Assembly: GCA_963575745.1 (NCBI GenBank) | Contig: CAUYUJ010001384.1 | Coordinates: 33,501 to 97,500 of the forward strand | Origin: Prorocentrum cordatum | Lineage: Eukaryota > Sar > Dinophyceae > Prorocentrales > Prorocentraceae | Length of the DNA stretch: 64,000 nt | Reading direction: 5' to 3' | Shown: positions 32,416 through 43,700 of the stretch, in pieces | Numbering within the stretch: position 1 is the stretch's first letter | Layout: every line of letters starts with the position of its first letter | Notes under the pieces: model-generated | Told to the model about the DNA's origin: nothing | The model's input: the letters and a program-made list of their open reading frames with translations, nothing else | Databases searched by the model: none | Position numbers and translations under genes: made by a program

Positions 32416-33075
32416 ACGGGCCGTAATAGATTAGCCACCCGCCCAGGATGCCAACATGTGGCCAAAACCTTACTTACGCAGGCCGACAGATTTTCCTCTT
32501 GAGCCCCACATGTCGGAAGCGACGCGCCGATCCCCTCTGTTCTCCTCCCACCTCCTCTTGCCTCTTCCTTCATCCTTCCTCTCTTCATCCTGGGAAGACC
32601 CCCCTCCCCCGTAGAATCATAGCATTGGTCTGCAGATCCACAGCTCCGTGGATAGCATGATGCTTCACTTGCGGTGCTCCGCGGATCCCATCTCCCCTGG
32701 GTCCCGGATGCTAGTTTTTATTGTATATTTGTTCCCGGGAAATAAATGGATTCATTGTTTTTTTCACACACAGGTAACTGGATCCGCGCAGCACAGAAAT
32801 AGGATCCACGAAACTCCCACACCCGAAAAGGGATCCAATTGGATCCGTTGATGTTCTCATATGTTTAGTAAAAAACTTTCGGCCTGGGGATGTAGTAACG
32901 ACATTCATGTTGCCCTCTCGCCGATGCCTCTCGGGGCGTCTTGGGTGTGTCTGGGTGGGGGCTTCTTGGAGCCCCTTGGGAGCCTTGGGGGCCATCTTAG
33001 GGCCATCCTGGATGAGAGCTGTTGAATGAGGGGGTTCTAGCCCAAACCTTTGTTAATCAAAGGACTTTGGCTTTC
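32416..33075. other. no gene seen
   Basis: Mixed sequence with several GGATCC/GGATCCG boxes (32684-32850) and a second small CTTGGGGCC patch near 32930-33005. Short frames only. Confidence 0.5.
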
Positions 33076-33440
33076 TCGCCGAGGCCTGTTGGAGCGACTT
33101 TGGAGATTGTGGGGACTCTTGGCGTTCTCGTGGGAGCCCTCTTAAGGGCCGTTTGGGGCCTCTGGTGCGCGTCTTGGGGCCGTCTTGGGGCCATCATGGG
33201 AGCCTCGGGGACCATCTTGGGGCCATCTTTCGGCCATCTTGGAGGAGATCGATCAAAGGCCAGGCCGTACTAAATTAGAGTCCCCCCCCAGGAGGGCAAA
33301 TTATGGCCCCAACCGTGGTAACATCAATGATGCTGGCCTTCTCGCCGAGTCTACCTTGGACGCTCTACCGACCCGCGAGCCCTCCTCCAGGTCCAGGCGA
33401 AGGGGGTGAGGGGGGAGGGGTAGCCCCCTCCCCGAAGGTC
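33076..33440. repeat. CTTGGGGCC low-complexity block 2 and module end
   Basis: As block 1, ending in CATCTTGGAGGAGATCGATC at 33234-33254. A GTCCAGGCGAAGGGGGTG stretch follows, resembling 41345 and 45370. Confidence 0.7.
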
Positions 33441-33650
33441 GGGGGCGAGCGAGGGGGGGAGTGAGAAGGAGAAGGCGGCGGGGCTTCTCAGAAGCCCTCG
33501 CGCCCTCTGAGAAGTGTCCTGTGTCTGTGGGGAATGCTCAGGACACTTTCCAGAAGGCTTCGGGACTTCCGAGCCTCCTGAAAAGGTCCGCCCCCTCTCG
33601 CTTCCCCCCCGGGCTCGCCGCCGAGAACGGAAAAAGCAGGAGGAGGACAG
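33441..33650 (+). repeat. dispersed repeat with SEALAPSEK-coding sequence
   Basis: It encodes SEALAPSEK and, later, QKASGLPSLLKR in one frame. The minus strand at about 58440-58620 encodes SEALAPSEK and QRSEGLSLLRK with the same spacing. The pair is a dispersed repeat in opposite orientation, 25 kb apart. Both lie beside GGA or G-run DNA. Shared protein-level similarity with indels may mean an old coding origin. Confidence 0.6.
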
Positions 33651-33760
33651 GAGTAGGAGGAGGAGGAGGAGGAGGAGGAGGAGGAGGAGGAGGAGGAGGA
33701 GGCGGAGGAGGAGGAGGAGGAGGAGGACAGGGGGAGGTGGAGGAGGAGGAGGGGGTTGGA
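33651..33760 (+). repeat. (GGA)n microsatellite
   Basis: About 100 bp of GGA/GGAGGC repeats. Gly, Arg and Glu homopolymer frames are by-products. Confidence 0.95.
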
Positions 33761-33959
33761 CGAGGAAGCTCTCTAAACCGCTCGCGCCTCGAGGGCCGGT
33801 CGGATTTCCCGACGGTGGTCGTTCGCTCCGCGGGAGCGGCCAGCTGTAAGCACGTTAGAGACAGCGCCCTCTACGCGGAGTGCCTGGGGCTGTGCTCGCA
33901 TCGCTGGTTCATGGAAGTGCATTGAGCTGTAACCCCAAGACCGCTAAGGTTAAGGCGGG

Positions 33960-34099
33960 CATGTCCCTCTACAGGGGGAATGTGGAAAGATATACAGAAA
34001 CAGTCTGGGGACGATTTTGACAATCTATGTTTTACTATTTAGGATTACTTTTTGAGTATTTTTAATTTGTCGTCCAAAATCCGTCTGTAGGAGGACATG
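33960..34099. mobile_element. MITE-like element, copy 1, about 140 bp
   Basis: Terminal inverted repeats CATGTCCCTCTACAG and CTGTAGGAGGACATG match at 14 of 15 positions. Pairing extends outward by CGGG/CCCG. The interior is AT-rich with GTCTGGGGACGATTT. A diverged copy lies at 49985-50135. There is no ORF. The size and structure suggest a non-autonomous DNA transposon. The superfamily is unknown, and I see no clear target duplication. Confidence 0.7.
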
Positions 34100-34940
34100 C
34101 CCGACCTAACGCTAAGGTAATCCTGATTCCCAGACCGCCCAGGTAGTCCTTCTTCCAGGGGGCTCGGCGTGATGTCTTTCGAGCTCAGGCTCAGTCTTGC
34201 GAGTAGGATCCCGCCGCCGAGTTCGGCGGCAGCGGTACGCCTGTCCGCGAGCGCTCGTAGTCGCCCACTGGATATCTCGAGCGTTTCGCAAGTCAAGGCT
34301 GCACAGCATTTTAGCAAACGTATCAGGAATGCAGTGGATCTTGATCCATGTAGTCTTGTTACTATTTCGTGTTGCAACCAGCGTCGTTATTCTCAACATC
34401 ATGTGATGCCATGTAGTATTATGGGTTATGTTTTTTCCTGCGCAAGTGGGTACCTATAGATAACCATATGATGACCTAGGCTGCACATGATCGTAGTTTT
34501 TGCATGGTGACTTCAAGCATTATTGAGCCCGCAGAGCGGGAGTCACGGCGGGCCCCCAGGGGAAGCTTGCACGCAGATGTTGCAACCATTAGGTGTTTGG
34601 GATATTGCTCCGACGATTGTTGGTACCAACCGTTGCCATGTTTCTTGGGACAATGGTGGCGTTCCGTGAGGGTCGGACGGCCTTTTGGGGATCCATGGGG
34701 AAATCACTAGTTTGTTACGTGTCCCAGGTGCCTGATGGAGCAGCTAACTCGCATTCTCACGTGTCCCAGTAGAGTGTAGGGCAGGAAATTCATGAGGAGT
34801 GTGCTCCCTCTCCTCCCTCCTCCTCCATCTCATCATTTATCCTCGACGGCGAACACGGCGAGCGCCCGCAGGGGGCCCGCCGAATCTAATCGCTACGCTC
34901 ATTCCGCCTGCCCATACTGCATGTAGTATTGAATGGTTTT
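34100..34940. other. no gene seen
   Basis: Non-repetitive sequence with frames of up to 110 residues on both strands, none with a recognisable motif. It contains CTCCCTCCTCC pyrimidine patches at 34803-34833. Confidence 0.45.
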
Positions 34941-35560
34941 CGGGCAGACGGGGTCGTGGACAAGAGTCCTTGCTGGGAGACTTGTTGGGCCTCTTGGGAG
35001 GAATCTCGGGTGCCTCGTGGCGGCATTTTGGGACCCCTTAGAGGCCTGTACGGCCTCTTGGGGTGTCATGGGGGCCTCTGGGGGCCTTTGGGGGCCCTTG
35101 GGGGCTTGCTGGCGGTCTCGGGGGCATCTTCGGGGGAAAGGGCTTCAGATGGCAATTCGGATTCCCCTCAGGAGCCCTCGGGGCCTCTTCAACTGTCTTG
35201 GGGCCCTTTTGGGCCGTCTTGGGGCTGTCCTGGGAGCCTCTTGGGCTGTCTTGGGGCGACCTTTGGGGCCGTCGGAAGCCCGAACCGGTGGTAATGCCCA
35301 AATCCTTCAAAAGCCATAGGAAAACGATTGAAATCGAGCCTCTGGGGGCCCTCATGGACTTTTCTTGGAGCATCTTGGGTCTAATTTGAAGCCTCTTGGG
35401 GCCGTCTTTGGGCAATCTTGGGACCTGCTACACACTGATCCCGACTCTTGGGCCGTCTGGGAGCTCCCTTGGAGTTCCTTGGGGCGCTCCAGGAGAGCTC
35501 TGGAGGGCCCATAACACTGCCCCTCGGGAGGTCGGGCATCTTTGGTGGGACCTTCCTGGG
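34941..35560. repeat. CTTGGGGCC low-complexity block 3
   Basis: A longer block of the same short-period repeat (GGCCTCTTGGG, GCCGTCTTGGGG). Frames on both strands are open and low-complexity. No gene. Confidence 0.7.
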
Positions 35561-36110
35561 GTATTTTTCGCCCAGGAACCTCCAGGGGCAGCCCCGCGCG
35601 AGCGAGCTAGAAATATGGTTACCTGTTTTTGGAGATCTTAGCACGGCTCTGGCCAGTTGGGTTGACGAATTTCGTTCAGATGTGTGTGCAGCAGACGTCA
35701 GCGGGTCCATATGGGCGACAGTTTCTCGTTGGAGTACGTGTCGCGATCGGCGACTGATTGTGTTGTGGAAGTTGGAGTTTGCGAAGCGCCGTCTTGCACT
35801 TCCGATGCTACATGGCATGTCCACTGTGCCACCGAGCTCGGCTTGGCAGTAATGAGAAGTAGATCGTACCACCGCTAGTTCCTCTAACCTGGCCTAAGCC
35901 AGAGTTCCAGCCTTCTGTGATGGAGGTAAGCTTGGCTTCCCTTTATTTGGCACGCGGCTTTGCGTATTTGGTGTCATTGAATTTGATCACTCTTGGTTTG
36001 GACTTTGGAGGGCCTCGCGCGCAAGCAGTTGTGGAGCAGGTTTTATCGACCAGCCAAGGAACATGTGGTCTCAGGCGCTTCGGCGGTTTTCCTTCGGCAG
36101 ATGAATTCTA
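35561..36110 (+). other. possible small exons, unknown
   Basis: Between 35690 and 35878 one frame reads GDSFSLEYVSRSATDCVV and then a Cys-containing stretch (GVCEAPSCTSDATWHVHC). GTAAGC at 35925 could be a donor. A following frame (35917-36111) is hydrophobic at its start. This is suggestive only; no domain is recognised. Confidence 0.25.
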
Positions 36111-36860
36111 GCTTCCTCGCGATTGCGACGCCAGACGCGGCCAGAAATGTTGAACATTGAGAAACAGAGCGGCGATGCGGGCCTCGGCGGTGCTGCGGGC
36201 GCCACTGCTGGGAGCGCCGCGGGACGCGTACCGTGTTCGGCGAGAGCCCGCGGCGAACGAGCTTGCGCGGTTCGGGAGCCTGGCGGGTCCGTGCGGGTGG
36301 GGGGGGAGTGCCGGTGGTGATGCTGGCTGGAGGCGCGGCGACCCATCCAGGCTGCAGCCTCTGCTGTGTCCGCGCCAGTCCTTCTTGGGGCTCCTGGAGG
36401 CATAGCGCGCGCTGTGGGCGCTGGCAGCTCTGGTGGTCTGGTCTTCAGAGGCAGGCCGCGTCCCTGCCGCGCGAGGCGCTGGATGTGCCGCCGTCGTGCC
36501 AGTGGCTGCGTTCCTGGCCACCGCACAGGTCGCGACACTCGCCGCACGCGTCGCTCTGGGCCGGGCGAAGAGGTACGGGCTGAGGGGAAGACGGTCTTCG
36601 ACATTCAGGACACGAAGCACGCGTCCACTGTCTATGCAGGTGTCGCATGCGCTGGTCCAGCTGACGTCGGTGTGTACAAAGTCTTCAAAATGCCTGGGCC
36701 GTCGAGTGGCTTGCCCTCCTCGACCTCCGCGAAGCAGATCGAGGCCCAGAGTGTTCTCCAATACTTGCAGGGCTGGCAATGCTGAGGAAGCCGACAGCAC
36801 CGCAAACGGAGGCAGCCGCCGTGAGCAGCCGCCGCGGCGTGAAGTGGCCGAGGACACCGT
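36111..36860 (-). pseudogene. GC-rich coding-like region with MYND-like tail
   Basis: The minus strand has a 249-residue frame starting at 36857. Residues such as HFEDFVHTDVSWTSACDTC (about 36680-36625) and RYASRSPKKDWRGHSRGC (about 36387-36335) look like real protein. The second resembles the end of a MYND zinc finger (Y-C-S-x-x-C-Q-K-x-D-W-x-x-H-x3-C) with two cysteines missing. In the neighbouring frame SCQRPQRALC lies just before it. This may be a decayed or misread MYND-type finger. It is inference, and other frames are also open because of high GC. Confidence 0.3.
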
Positions 36861-37914
36861 GCTTCTACCGCTTCTGTGCGCAGTGCCCGTCGCCAGACCT
36901 CGGACCGTGGGTTTTAGACAGACGCGGCTGAGGCCGTACCGACCGTCAAGCCTGTGTGAAGATCGCTCCTCTCTTCTTTCTATCCATCTATCCTGCTATC
37001 GTCTCGGCTCAGGTATTGAACATCATATTGGATACTTCTGCGGCCGCATCTCATCGGGCGCGATGATGCAAGATCCTCCTCTTTTCTCCTTATCGTCTTC
37101 TACCAACGGACCGTACGGTAGGTTCGACCCTCTGGGCATTAACCTCCGTTCACATGAAGCGTGGGTTGACAACGCCAAATAGACTCTGCCAGTCCAGGTG
37201 GGGCGTTAGAATATGCTCAGGCAGGATGGAGGTTTTGGAGCTTCCTGGTGCTACATCCGCGGTGGAGTTCGTGACTCTGCCGTACGATGTTGAGTTCTCA
37301 GAGGTCAGGTCCGCCAGCGTGTCGAGTGCCCAGTGCTAGAAGTTTGGGAAACGCAATTTTCAAGGGGGCTGGTGAGGGCCGTGACACGTGATGTAACCTC
37401 GGGGGAAACGAAAAAGCAATGAAAATGCCCAGCTCTTCGAGGGAAGCAAGTGCCATGTTCTCCTTGCTGGACAGGCACCTGGCTATTATTTCATCACTTG
37501 TCATGGTGGAGCCGGTTGGCAAGGATATTGCTATACGTAGGTTTGTGTGTATATGCATATACGTGTATATACGTGTCCATCTCTATACGCACACGTATTT
37601 GCATGTACTCGAAGCCCCAACATTTCGCCGAGGACAAATAGCTGAGCTGGCAGCGGGACGAATCGCCTTCTCCAGCGCGGGCCGTGCTCGCCGAGAGCCC
37701 TTGCGTCGCTGCGCGGGGCGTGCCTGACGCGTGGCGAGATGCCGCGTGGGCGGGGCGTTTCTCTTTCGTCTTGGCGGGTGCGCGGCTGGAGCTGCGCGAC
37801 TGGTGGTGGGCCGCGCGCTGCGCCGAGCATGTCACGTAATTTGGTCGCCCGCCGGGGCGCCGACAGCATCGCGCCCCGCGCGACGCGGTCTGGGCCAGAG
37901 CGGTTTTCCTTCCT
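36861..37914. other. no gene seen
   Basis: Mixed sequence. A TATACG/TATGCATA-rich patch lies at 37550-37590, and a GC-rich stretch from about 37660. Frames are short or overlap on both strands without motifs. Confidence 0.45.
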
Positions 37915-38275
37915 CGTCCTCTTCCTTCTCCCGCAACCTCCTCCCGTTCTGCCTCCTCCTCCTCCTCCTCTTTCTCCTCCTCCCCCTCCTCCTCCTCCTC
38001 CTCCTCCTCCTCCTCCTCGTCGTCCTCGTCCTCCTCGTCTTCCTTCTCCTCGTCCTTGTCCTCGTCCTCGTCTTCCTCCTCCTCGGCCTCCTCCTCCTCC
38101 TCCTCCTCCTCCTCTCCTCCTCCTCCTCCTCGTCCTCACCTCCTCCTCGTCGTCGTTCTCCTCCTCCTCCTCCTCCTCCTCCTCCTCCTCCTCCCTCCTC
38201 CTCCTCCTCCTCCCCCTCGTCCTCCTCCTCCTCCTCCTCCTCCTCCTTGTCGTCCTCCTCCTTCGCGCGCCTCGC
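37915..38275 (+). repeat. (TCC)n microsatellite, 360 bp
   Basis: Pyrimidine-rich on the plus strand with CTCCTC, TCGTCC and CTTCTCC variants. It is one of only two large arrays of this kind with pyrimidines on the plus strand; the other is at 62575. Long frames on both strands are by-products. Confidence 0.95.
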
Positions 38276-38686
38276 GCACCGCGGGGCGCAGTGCGCGCCG
38301 CTGGGTGGCCCGTAGGCAATCGGCAGGCCCGCGGCGCCCAGGGGAGCGCTCCGCCTCGGCAGCGGGGGGCGTGCCGGGGCACGCCTCGCAGAGCGGAGCT
38401 GCGCGGGGCGGACGTCGGCCGCGCGCAGGAGGGGGCACGACGACGACCAAACGACAACGACGACCGACGACCAAACGACAACGACGACCGACGACGACGA
38501 CTGGCGACGACCAGCGGCGGTGGAAACGTCCTCGAGGGGCGCTGCCCCTCGCCCGCCGAGGGGGGGGGCTGGGGGGAGGGGGTCCTGCGGCGCGCCGCGC
38601 CGTCGACGTTGGGCCGCCAAGAGAACGACCCCCCCTTGGCCCTAGGCGAGAGGCCCGGGGACGAGGGGCAACGCCAGGGGCAGCAG
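38276..38686. other. GC-rich sequence with CGACGACCAAA tandem patch
   Basis: At 38438-38510 there is a short tandem repeat of ACGACGACCAAACGACA. Otherwise GC-rich, with no supported gene. Confidence 0.5.
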
Positions 38687-38746
38687 CATAAACGTAAAAA
38701 CTCTCGGAGGTCCGCGCGGATTTCTCGGATCCGCGCTGGGCCCCCA
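38687..38746 (+). repeat. dispersed 60 bp repeat, copy 1
   Basis: ATAAACGTAAAAACTCTCGG, then CGCGCGGATTTCTCGGATCC. Related copies are at 39187-39245 and 62848-62905. Confidence 0.7.
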
Positions 38747-39469
38747 GGGACGGGCGGGCCGAGCAGGTCCCGCCTCCAGGCCATAGTCAGAGCGGCTTTC
38801 GCCAGCACCTTATGCCGAGCAGCCGTCCTGCCCACTCCATATTCGGCCCCCCCCCGGCGCCTCCTGCCCTCCCCCCTATCGTCTGTGACAGTGACCTCTC
38901 CTCGACCCCGCCGCCCCAGGGAATCACCGAGCGCGTTCTGCTACTTGCAATGTGCCTAATGGGCTGGATTGTGAGTCCCGCGCGGCGGATCCAGGCCATT
39001 TTTGTGAGTAGTCACTCTGCGAGTAGTGGAGCGCCCTTGTCTGGTGAAGGGGGGACGGGCTCCCCCTGCCCTTGAGGGAACGAAGACTGACATAAACACA
39101 AGAACTACAGACGAAGCCCGCGCCTTCTAAGAAGCAGGGGAGCTTCTAAGAAGCCTTCCCCCCTCCCTACCTAGGGGAACGAATAATGACATAAACATAC
39201 AAACTCGGAGGCCCGCTCGGATTTCTCGGATCGGCGCTTGGGCCTCCTGACGGCGCCTCCGGCGCCGCGGACGGGCCCTCCCCTGTCCCCGGTCACTCTC
39301 ATCCCGCTGGCGCCCAGAATCCTTTGGACTCTCACGCGTGCACGGGTGCCCCTGGTGGGCTCCGTGTTTGATGCTCAGCACCCCTGAAAGCTGCTCGACC
39401 GGCTCGCGAGGGCCTGTGGATAGAAGCAAGGCACGAGCGCAAGCAGAAGACGATAAGGAAAATGATCAG
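38747..39469. other. no gene; contains dispersed 60 bp repeat copy 2
   Basis: The copy at 39187-39245 carries GACATAAACATACAAACTCG. A shorter partial copy with GACATAAACACAAG starts at about 39087. A TTCTAAGAAGC pair lies at 39125-39160. No supported coding region. Confidence 0.55.
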
Positions 39470-39820
39470 TGGGAGGAGGAGGAGGAGGAGGAGGAGGAGG
39501 AGGAGGAGGAAGGAGGAGGAGGAGGAGAGGAGGAGGAGGAGGAGGAGGGGAGGAGGAGGGAGGAGGAGGAGGAGGAGGAGGAGGAGGAGGAGGAGGAGGT
39601 CAAGGAGGAGGAAGAGGAGAAGGAGGAGAAGGAAGAGGAGGAAGAAGACGAGCATGAGCTGGAGGAAGAGGAGGAGGAGGAGGAGGAGGAGGAGGAGGAG
39701 GAGGAGGAGGAGGAGGAGGAGGAGGAGGAGGAGGAAAGGAGGAAGACGAGCATGAGCTGGAGGAGGAGGAGGAGGAGGAGGAGGAGAAGGAGGAGGAGAA
39801 GGAGGAGGAGGAGGAGGCGA
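39470..39820 (+). repeat. (GGA)n microsatellite, 350 bp
   Basis: Purine-only plus strand, broken by GACGAGCATGAGCTGGAGG at two places about 95 bp apart, so a larger unit was itself duplicated. Homopolymeric frames are by-products. Confidence 0.95.
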
Positions 39821-40446
39821 TCACCACTATCGGCATGTTTGCCTTCATATCTGTCATGTTCGTAATCTCTGGGCTCATTGCTTCACGTGTTCGTGCGGAG
39901 CATGCCAGTTCTGCTCGGAGTTGAAGCCTGAGTGCTGCAGGCGCCTCCGCCCCTCCAGCCTTGGCTTCAGTCCGGAGAGCCCGCGGCGGCGCCAGCTAGC
40001 CGCGGGCCGTCAGGGCACATGGTCTCCGAGTTCGATCCCAGCCTTTTCAGGCGAGCCGGGGTGGGGGGCGGGCCTTTGCTTCGAGCAGGACGCAGCAGTC
40101 TTGAATCGCACTGCGGGCTCGCGTCTCACTGTGCCGCAGCGCGAGCTGCGCCTCTGATGTGCCTCGCTCGGTACACGCCACCTTGCCGCTCACGCGCCAA
40201 CTTGATCCAGCTTCCGCCGCTTCATCCTCGTCCCTCTTCCCACTTTCCCCCCTCCCTTTTTTTCCTCCTGCCTCCGCGATTGGTGGCGTTTCGGGTTGCT
40301 GGAGAGCGGAGTCATTCGCGAAACGTGCACGATTAATACAGAATTTCATAAGGATCCCTCGTGATCCCATGTGGACTCGTCATGATTCCACAGAAGATCC
40401 CACAGATTTCCTCAGATTTCTGGAGGACTCGTTCGAAAATTGTTGA
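39821..40446. other. no gene seen
   Basis: GC-rich to mixed sequence with frames of up to 134 residues on the plus strand and 107 on the minus. None has a motif. GAGTTCGATCCCAGCC at 40028 resembles a tRNA T-arm, but no tRNA fits around it. Confidence 0.45.
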
Positions 40447-40580
40447 CGCTTCGCGTACCCCCACCGGCCCATCCAGAAACGATGCCCAGGGGAGTTGAGT
40501 TGAGGTGATCAGGGAAGTGGGGGAGCATGCAGAAGAACAAAGGGCGGGGGAAGTCGTTATATACCCCCAGAGGGGGAGGA
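40447..40580 (+). repeat. dispersed CCCATCCAGAAACGAT module, copy 2
   Basis: GCTTCGCGTACCCCCAC, then GGCCCATCCAGAAACGAT and GATCAGGGAAGTGGG. It closely parallels the start of the intron at 30861. Confidence 0.75.
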
Positions 40581-40738
40581 TGTCGTCGTCGTCGTCGTCG
40601 TTGTCGCAGGAGGAGGAAGATGAGGAGGAGGAGGAGGTGGAGGAGGAGGAGGAGGAGGAGGATGAGGAGGATGAGGAGGAGGAGGTGGAGTCGGGCGATG
40701 ACGAGGAGGACGAGGAGGAGGAGAAGGAGGGATAGTTT
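40581..40738 (+). repeat. GTC and GGA microsatellite
   Basis: A short (GTC)n run at 40580-40604, then GGA/GAT repeats to 40733. It separates the module at 40447 from a CTTGGGGCC block, exactly the order seen at 30861-32410. Confidence 0.9.
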
Positions 40739-41455
40739 GGTACCTCGGGGATCCTCTTGAGGTCTCGTATGGGGTCTCTTGGGAGCCTCTTGGAGGCATC
40801 TTGGGGCCGTCTGGGCACCTTTGGGGCCCTCTTAGGCGCGCTCTTGGGAGCTGCAGGGGCGCTCTCGGGGCCATCTTGGAGGACATCGATCAAAAATTAG
40901 GAGAGCTCCAATTACTCTCCCCCCTCGGGAGCACCGAACATCGCCTCCTGGACCCCTCTTGGAGCGCTCTTGAGGCACCCTTGGGCGCCCTGGGGCCGTC
41001 TTGGGGCTCTCTTGGGCCTCTCCTGGGGCTCTCTTGTGCCATCTTGGAGCCATCTTGAGGCCTCGGATGGCCATCGGAAGCGAAAAGGCGAGAAAGCAAA
41101 CATCAATGATGATCCTTAGGTTTTTGAAGTATTTTGTCTTCTTGGGGGCCTCCTTGGATGTCTCGGACGCCTCGTGGAGCCGTCTTGGAACGTTCTTGGG
41201 GCCTCTTGGAGCATCTTGGGAGCCATCTTGATGCATTGTGCGCTATCTTGAGCCATCTTGGAGCTCATCTTTGACCGTCAGGGGCCCTCTTGGAGCCGTC
41301 TTGGGCAATCTTGGACGCTCCAACGCCTCGCGGCCCCCCGTCCAGGTCCAGGGGAGGGGGTAGGGGAAGGGTCAAGCTACCCACCCACCCGCAAGCCGTC
41401 TAGCTCAGTCCCACCCGCCCTCCCAACACATCAGGATCACCCGAGCCTGAGCATG
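40739..41455. repeat. CTTGGGGCC low-complexity block 4
   Basis: It includes CATCTTGGAGGACATCGATC at 40873-40892, then a second block to 41330 and GTCCAGGTCCAGGGGAGGG at 41341. Minus-strand Pro/Arg/Lys-rich frames are by-products. Confidence 0.75.
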
Positions 41456-41830
41456 TTCAGCGGTCGTCTTTGGATGGACAGCTACTGGGGACCAAAGCCG
41501 ACCCCAGGTGCGCGACGCTTGGGCGAGGTGCGCCATGCGTGCCAGGGGCGCCACGCGCGCCAGGCACCCCTGGGGCCCGAGCGTTGGATGGACAGCTACT
41601 GGGGACCAAAGCCGACCCCAGGTGCGCGACGCTTGGGCGATGTGCGCCTCGCGTGCCAGGGGCGCCACGCTCGCCAGGCACCCCTGGGGCCCGAGCGTGC
41701 CAGGCACGCCTGGTGCGCCAGTTGCACCACGTGCTCCGAGTGCGCCAGGTGTGCCGCACACTCCACCCGCGCCAGGTGCGCCACGTTCGGGGCACGTACA
41801 GAGTGCGTCAGGTGCGCCTGCGCACTTGAC
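41456..41830 (+). repeat. 114 bp tandem duplication plus GCGCCAGG repeats
   Basis: TGGATGGACAGCTACTGG starts copies at 41471 and 41585, nearly identical over 114 bp. They are followed by GTGCGCCAG-rich short repeats to about 41820. Confidence 0.85.
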
Positions 41831-42480
41831 AGCACACATCGGAAAACATGCCGCCCCCCACCATCCTTGCTGAACACCGCTGCCCATCATTGTGTCGGGT
41901 GGGCCTTCGCACAGCGGGCCACGCGCCACCACCCCCGCCGTCCCTGTCAACAACCACTTGACAGTGATCGCGGGGTGGCCGCGCACGATCCATATTTAGC
42001 CGCGATGTGCATTTTGTATTTTTTTGTCAGGGATGGTAGCCCTGCGCGCAGCAGGGAATATGCTGACACTCCGCCGCCCCTGTAAACATTACCCTGGCGA
42101 CGTACCCAACCCCTGCGCAGTGCAGGGCACGAGTAGCTTGGGAGATTTGATGAGAGGGCGTCGACGTGACATGGACGCATATACTTCGGGAGGTTCGCAG
42201 GTCCCCGATCAAGGGGAACAGCGTGGTAGAGATGAGTAACCAAGGGAACCCCTGAGTCATTCAGGCAAGGTCCAAACGGACAAAGTGGGCAACTGGCTTG
42301 AAACGTCGGCGGGGCAGCAACGACATGACATGGCTCCCCCGAACTAACATTCCCACGCGACGACGCATTTTTTGAACCCGCGGCGGGGTGCCGCTAGGCT
42401 GGCCCTCCGCAAATTTCCATGGACCCACCGACAGTTTCGCATATCGCAGCCCGTCTCCCCTGGATGGAGAGGTCTACGCT
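41831..42480. other. no gene; first copy of a T-run/CAG/GGATGGT element
   Basis: CATTTTGTATTTTTTTGTCA followed by GGGATGGT at 42008-42036 recurs at 43850 and 43930. It resembles a polypyrimidine tract and 3' splice site joined to a conserved GGATGGT start. Other frames are short. Confidence 0.45.
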
Positions 42481-43412
42481 GGATCTGCGACGGGGCAAGG
42501 TCTGCGCGGTGCCTCACACCGCTGGACCCACCAGCAGCCTTCGAAAGTGGCGACAGCGTCGCAGATCGCAACCCCACAGGGACGGCGATGTGCCGCTCAG
42601 GTCTGCGCGGTGCCTCACTCCGCTGGACCCACCAGCAGCTCTCGAAAGTGGCGACAATGTCGCAGATCGCAGCCCCCCCAGGGACGGCGAGGTCCCGCTC
42701 ATTTCTGCGAGGTGCCTCACTCCACTGGACCCACCAGTAGCCCATCGAAAGTGGCGACACTGTCGCAGATCCACCTCCGCCCCCCAGGGACGGCGAGGTG
42801 CCGCTCAGTTCTGCGCGGTGCCTCTCTCCGCTGGACCCACCAGCAGCCTTCGAAAGTGGCGACAGTGTCGCAGATCGCAGCCCCCCAGGGACGGCGAGGT
42901 GCCGCTCAGGTCTGCGCGGTGCCTCACTCCGCTGGATCCAACAACAGCCTTCGAAAGTTGCTATCGTGTCGCAGATCGCAGCCGCGCAGGTCTGCGCGGT
43001 GCCTCTCTCCGCTGGACCCACCAATAGCCCTCCAGGGTGGCGACAGTTTCGCAGATCGCAGCCCCCCAGGGACGGCGAGGTGCCGCTCAGGTCTGCGCGG
43101 TGCCTCACTCCGCTGGACCCACCAGCGGCCCTCGAAAGTGGCGGCACTGTCGCAGATCGCAACCCCACAGGGTCGCAGATCGCAGCCCCCCACGGAAGTC
43201 GAGGTGGAGGTGCTGCTCAGGTCTGCGCGGTGCCTCACCCCGCTGGACCCACCAGCCCTGGAGGGTGGCGACAGTGTCGCAGATCGCAGCCGCCTAGGGA
43301 CGGCGAGGTGCCTCTCAGGTCTGCGCGGTGCCTCCCTCCGCTGGACCCACCAGCAACCCTCGAAAGTGGCGACAGTGTCGCAGATCGCAGCCCCCCCAGG
43401 GACGGCGAGGTC
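42481..43412 (+). repeat. about 102 bp tandem array, nine or so units
   Basis: Units share TCTGCGCGGTGCCTCACTCC, GCTGGACCCACCAG, TCGAAAGTGGCGACAG and TGTCGCAGATCGCAGCC. Some are shortened (near 42980) or carry small insertions (near 43180). All six frames are largely open, and unit-length changes are not multiples of three, so this is a satellite rather than a gene. Confidence 0.9.
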
Positions 43413-43429
43413 CGTGACAGGTACCGCAG

Positions 43430-43471
43430 GCAAATCTCTCTCTCTCTCTCTATATATATATATTTAGACGG

Positions 43472-43502
<31 letters not shown>

Positions 43503-43532
43503 CACAGATCTAGAGACAAGATACAACGCGAT

Positions 43533-43599
<67 letters not shown>

Positions 43600-43614
43600 C
43601 AATAAATAAGAGAA

Positions 43615-43690
<76 letters not shown>

Positions 43691-43700
43691 GCGAGAGGCA
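43430..43700 (+). repeat. (CT)n, (TA)n and (GA)n compound microsatellite
   Basis: CTCTCT and TATATA runs at 43435-43495, then (GA)n at 43538-43685 with two short interruptions. Confidence 0.95.

Noticed and set aside
40025-40050. tRNA T-arm-like GAGTTCGATCCCAGCC
   Set aside because: No cloverleaf can be built around it.
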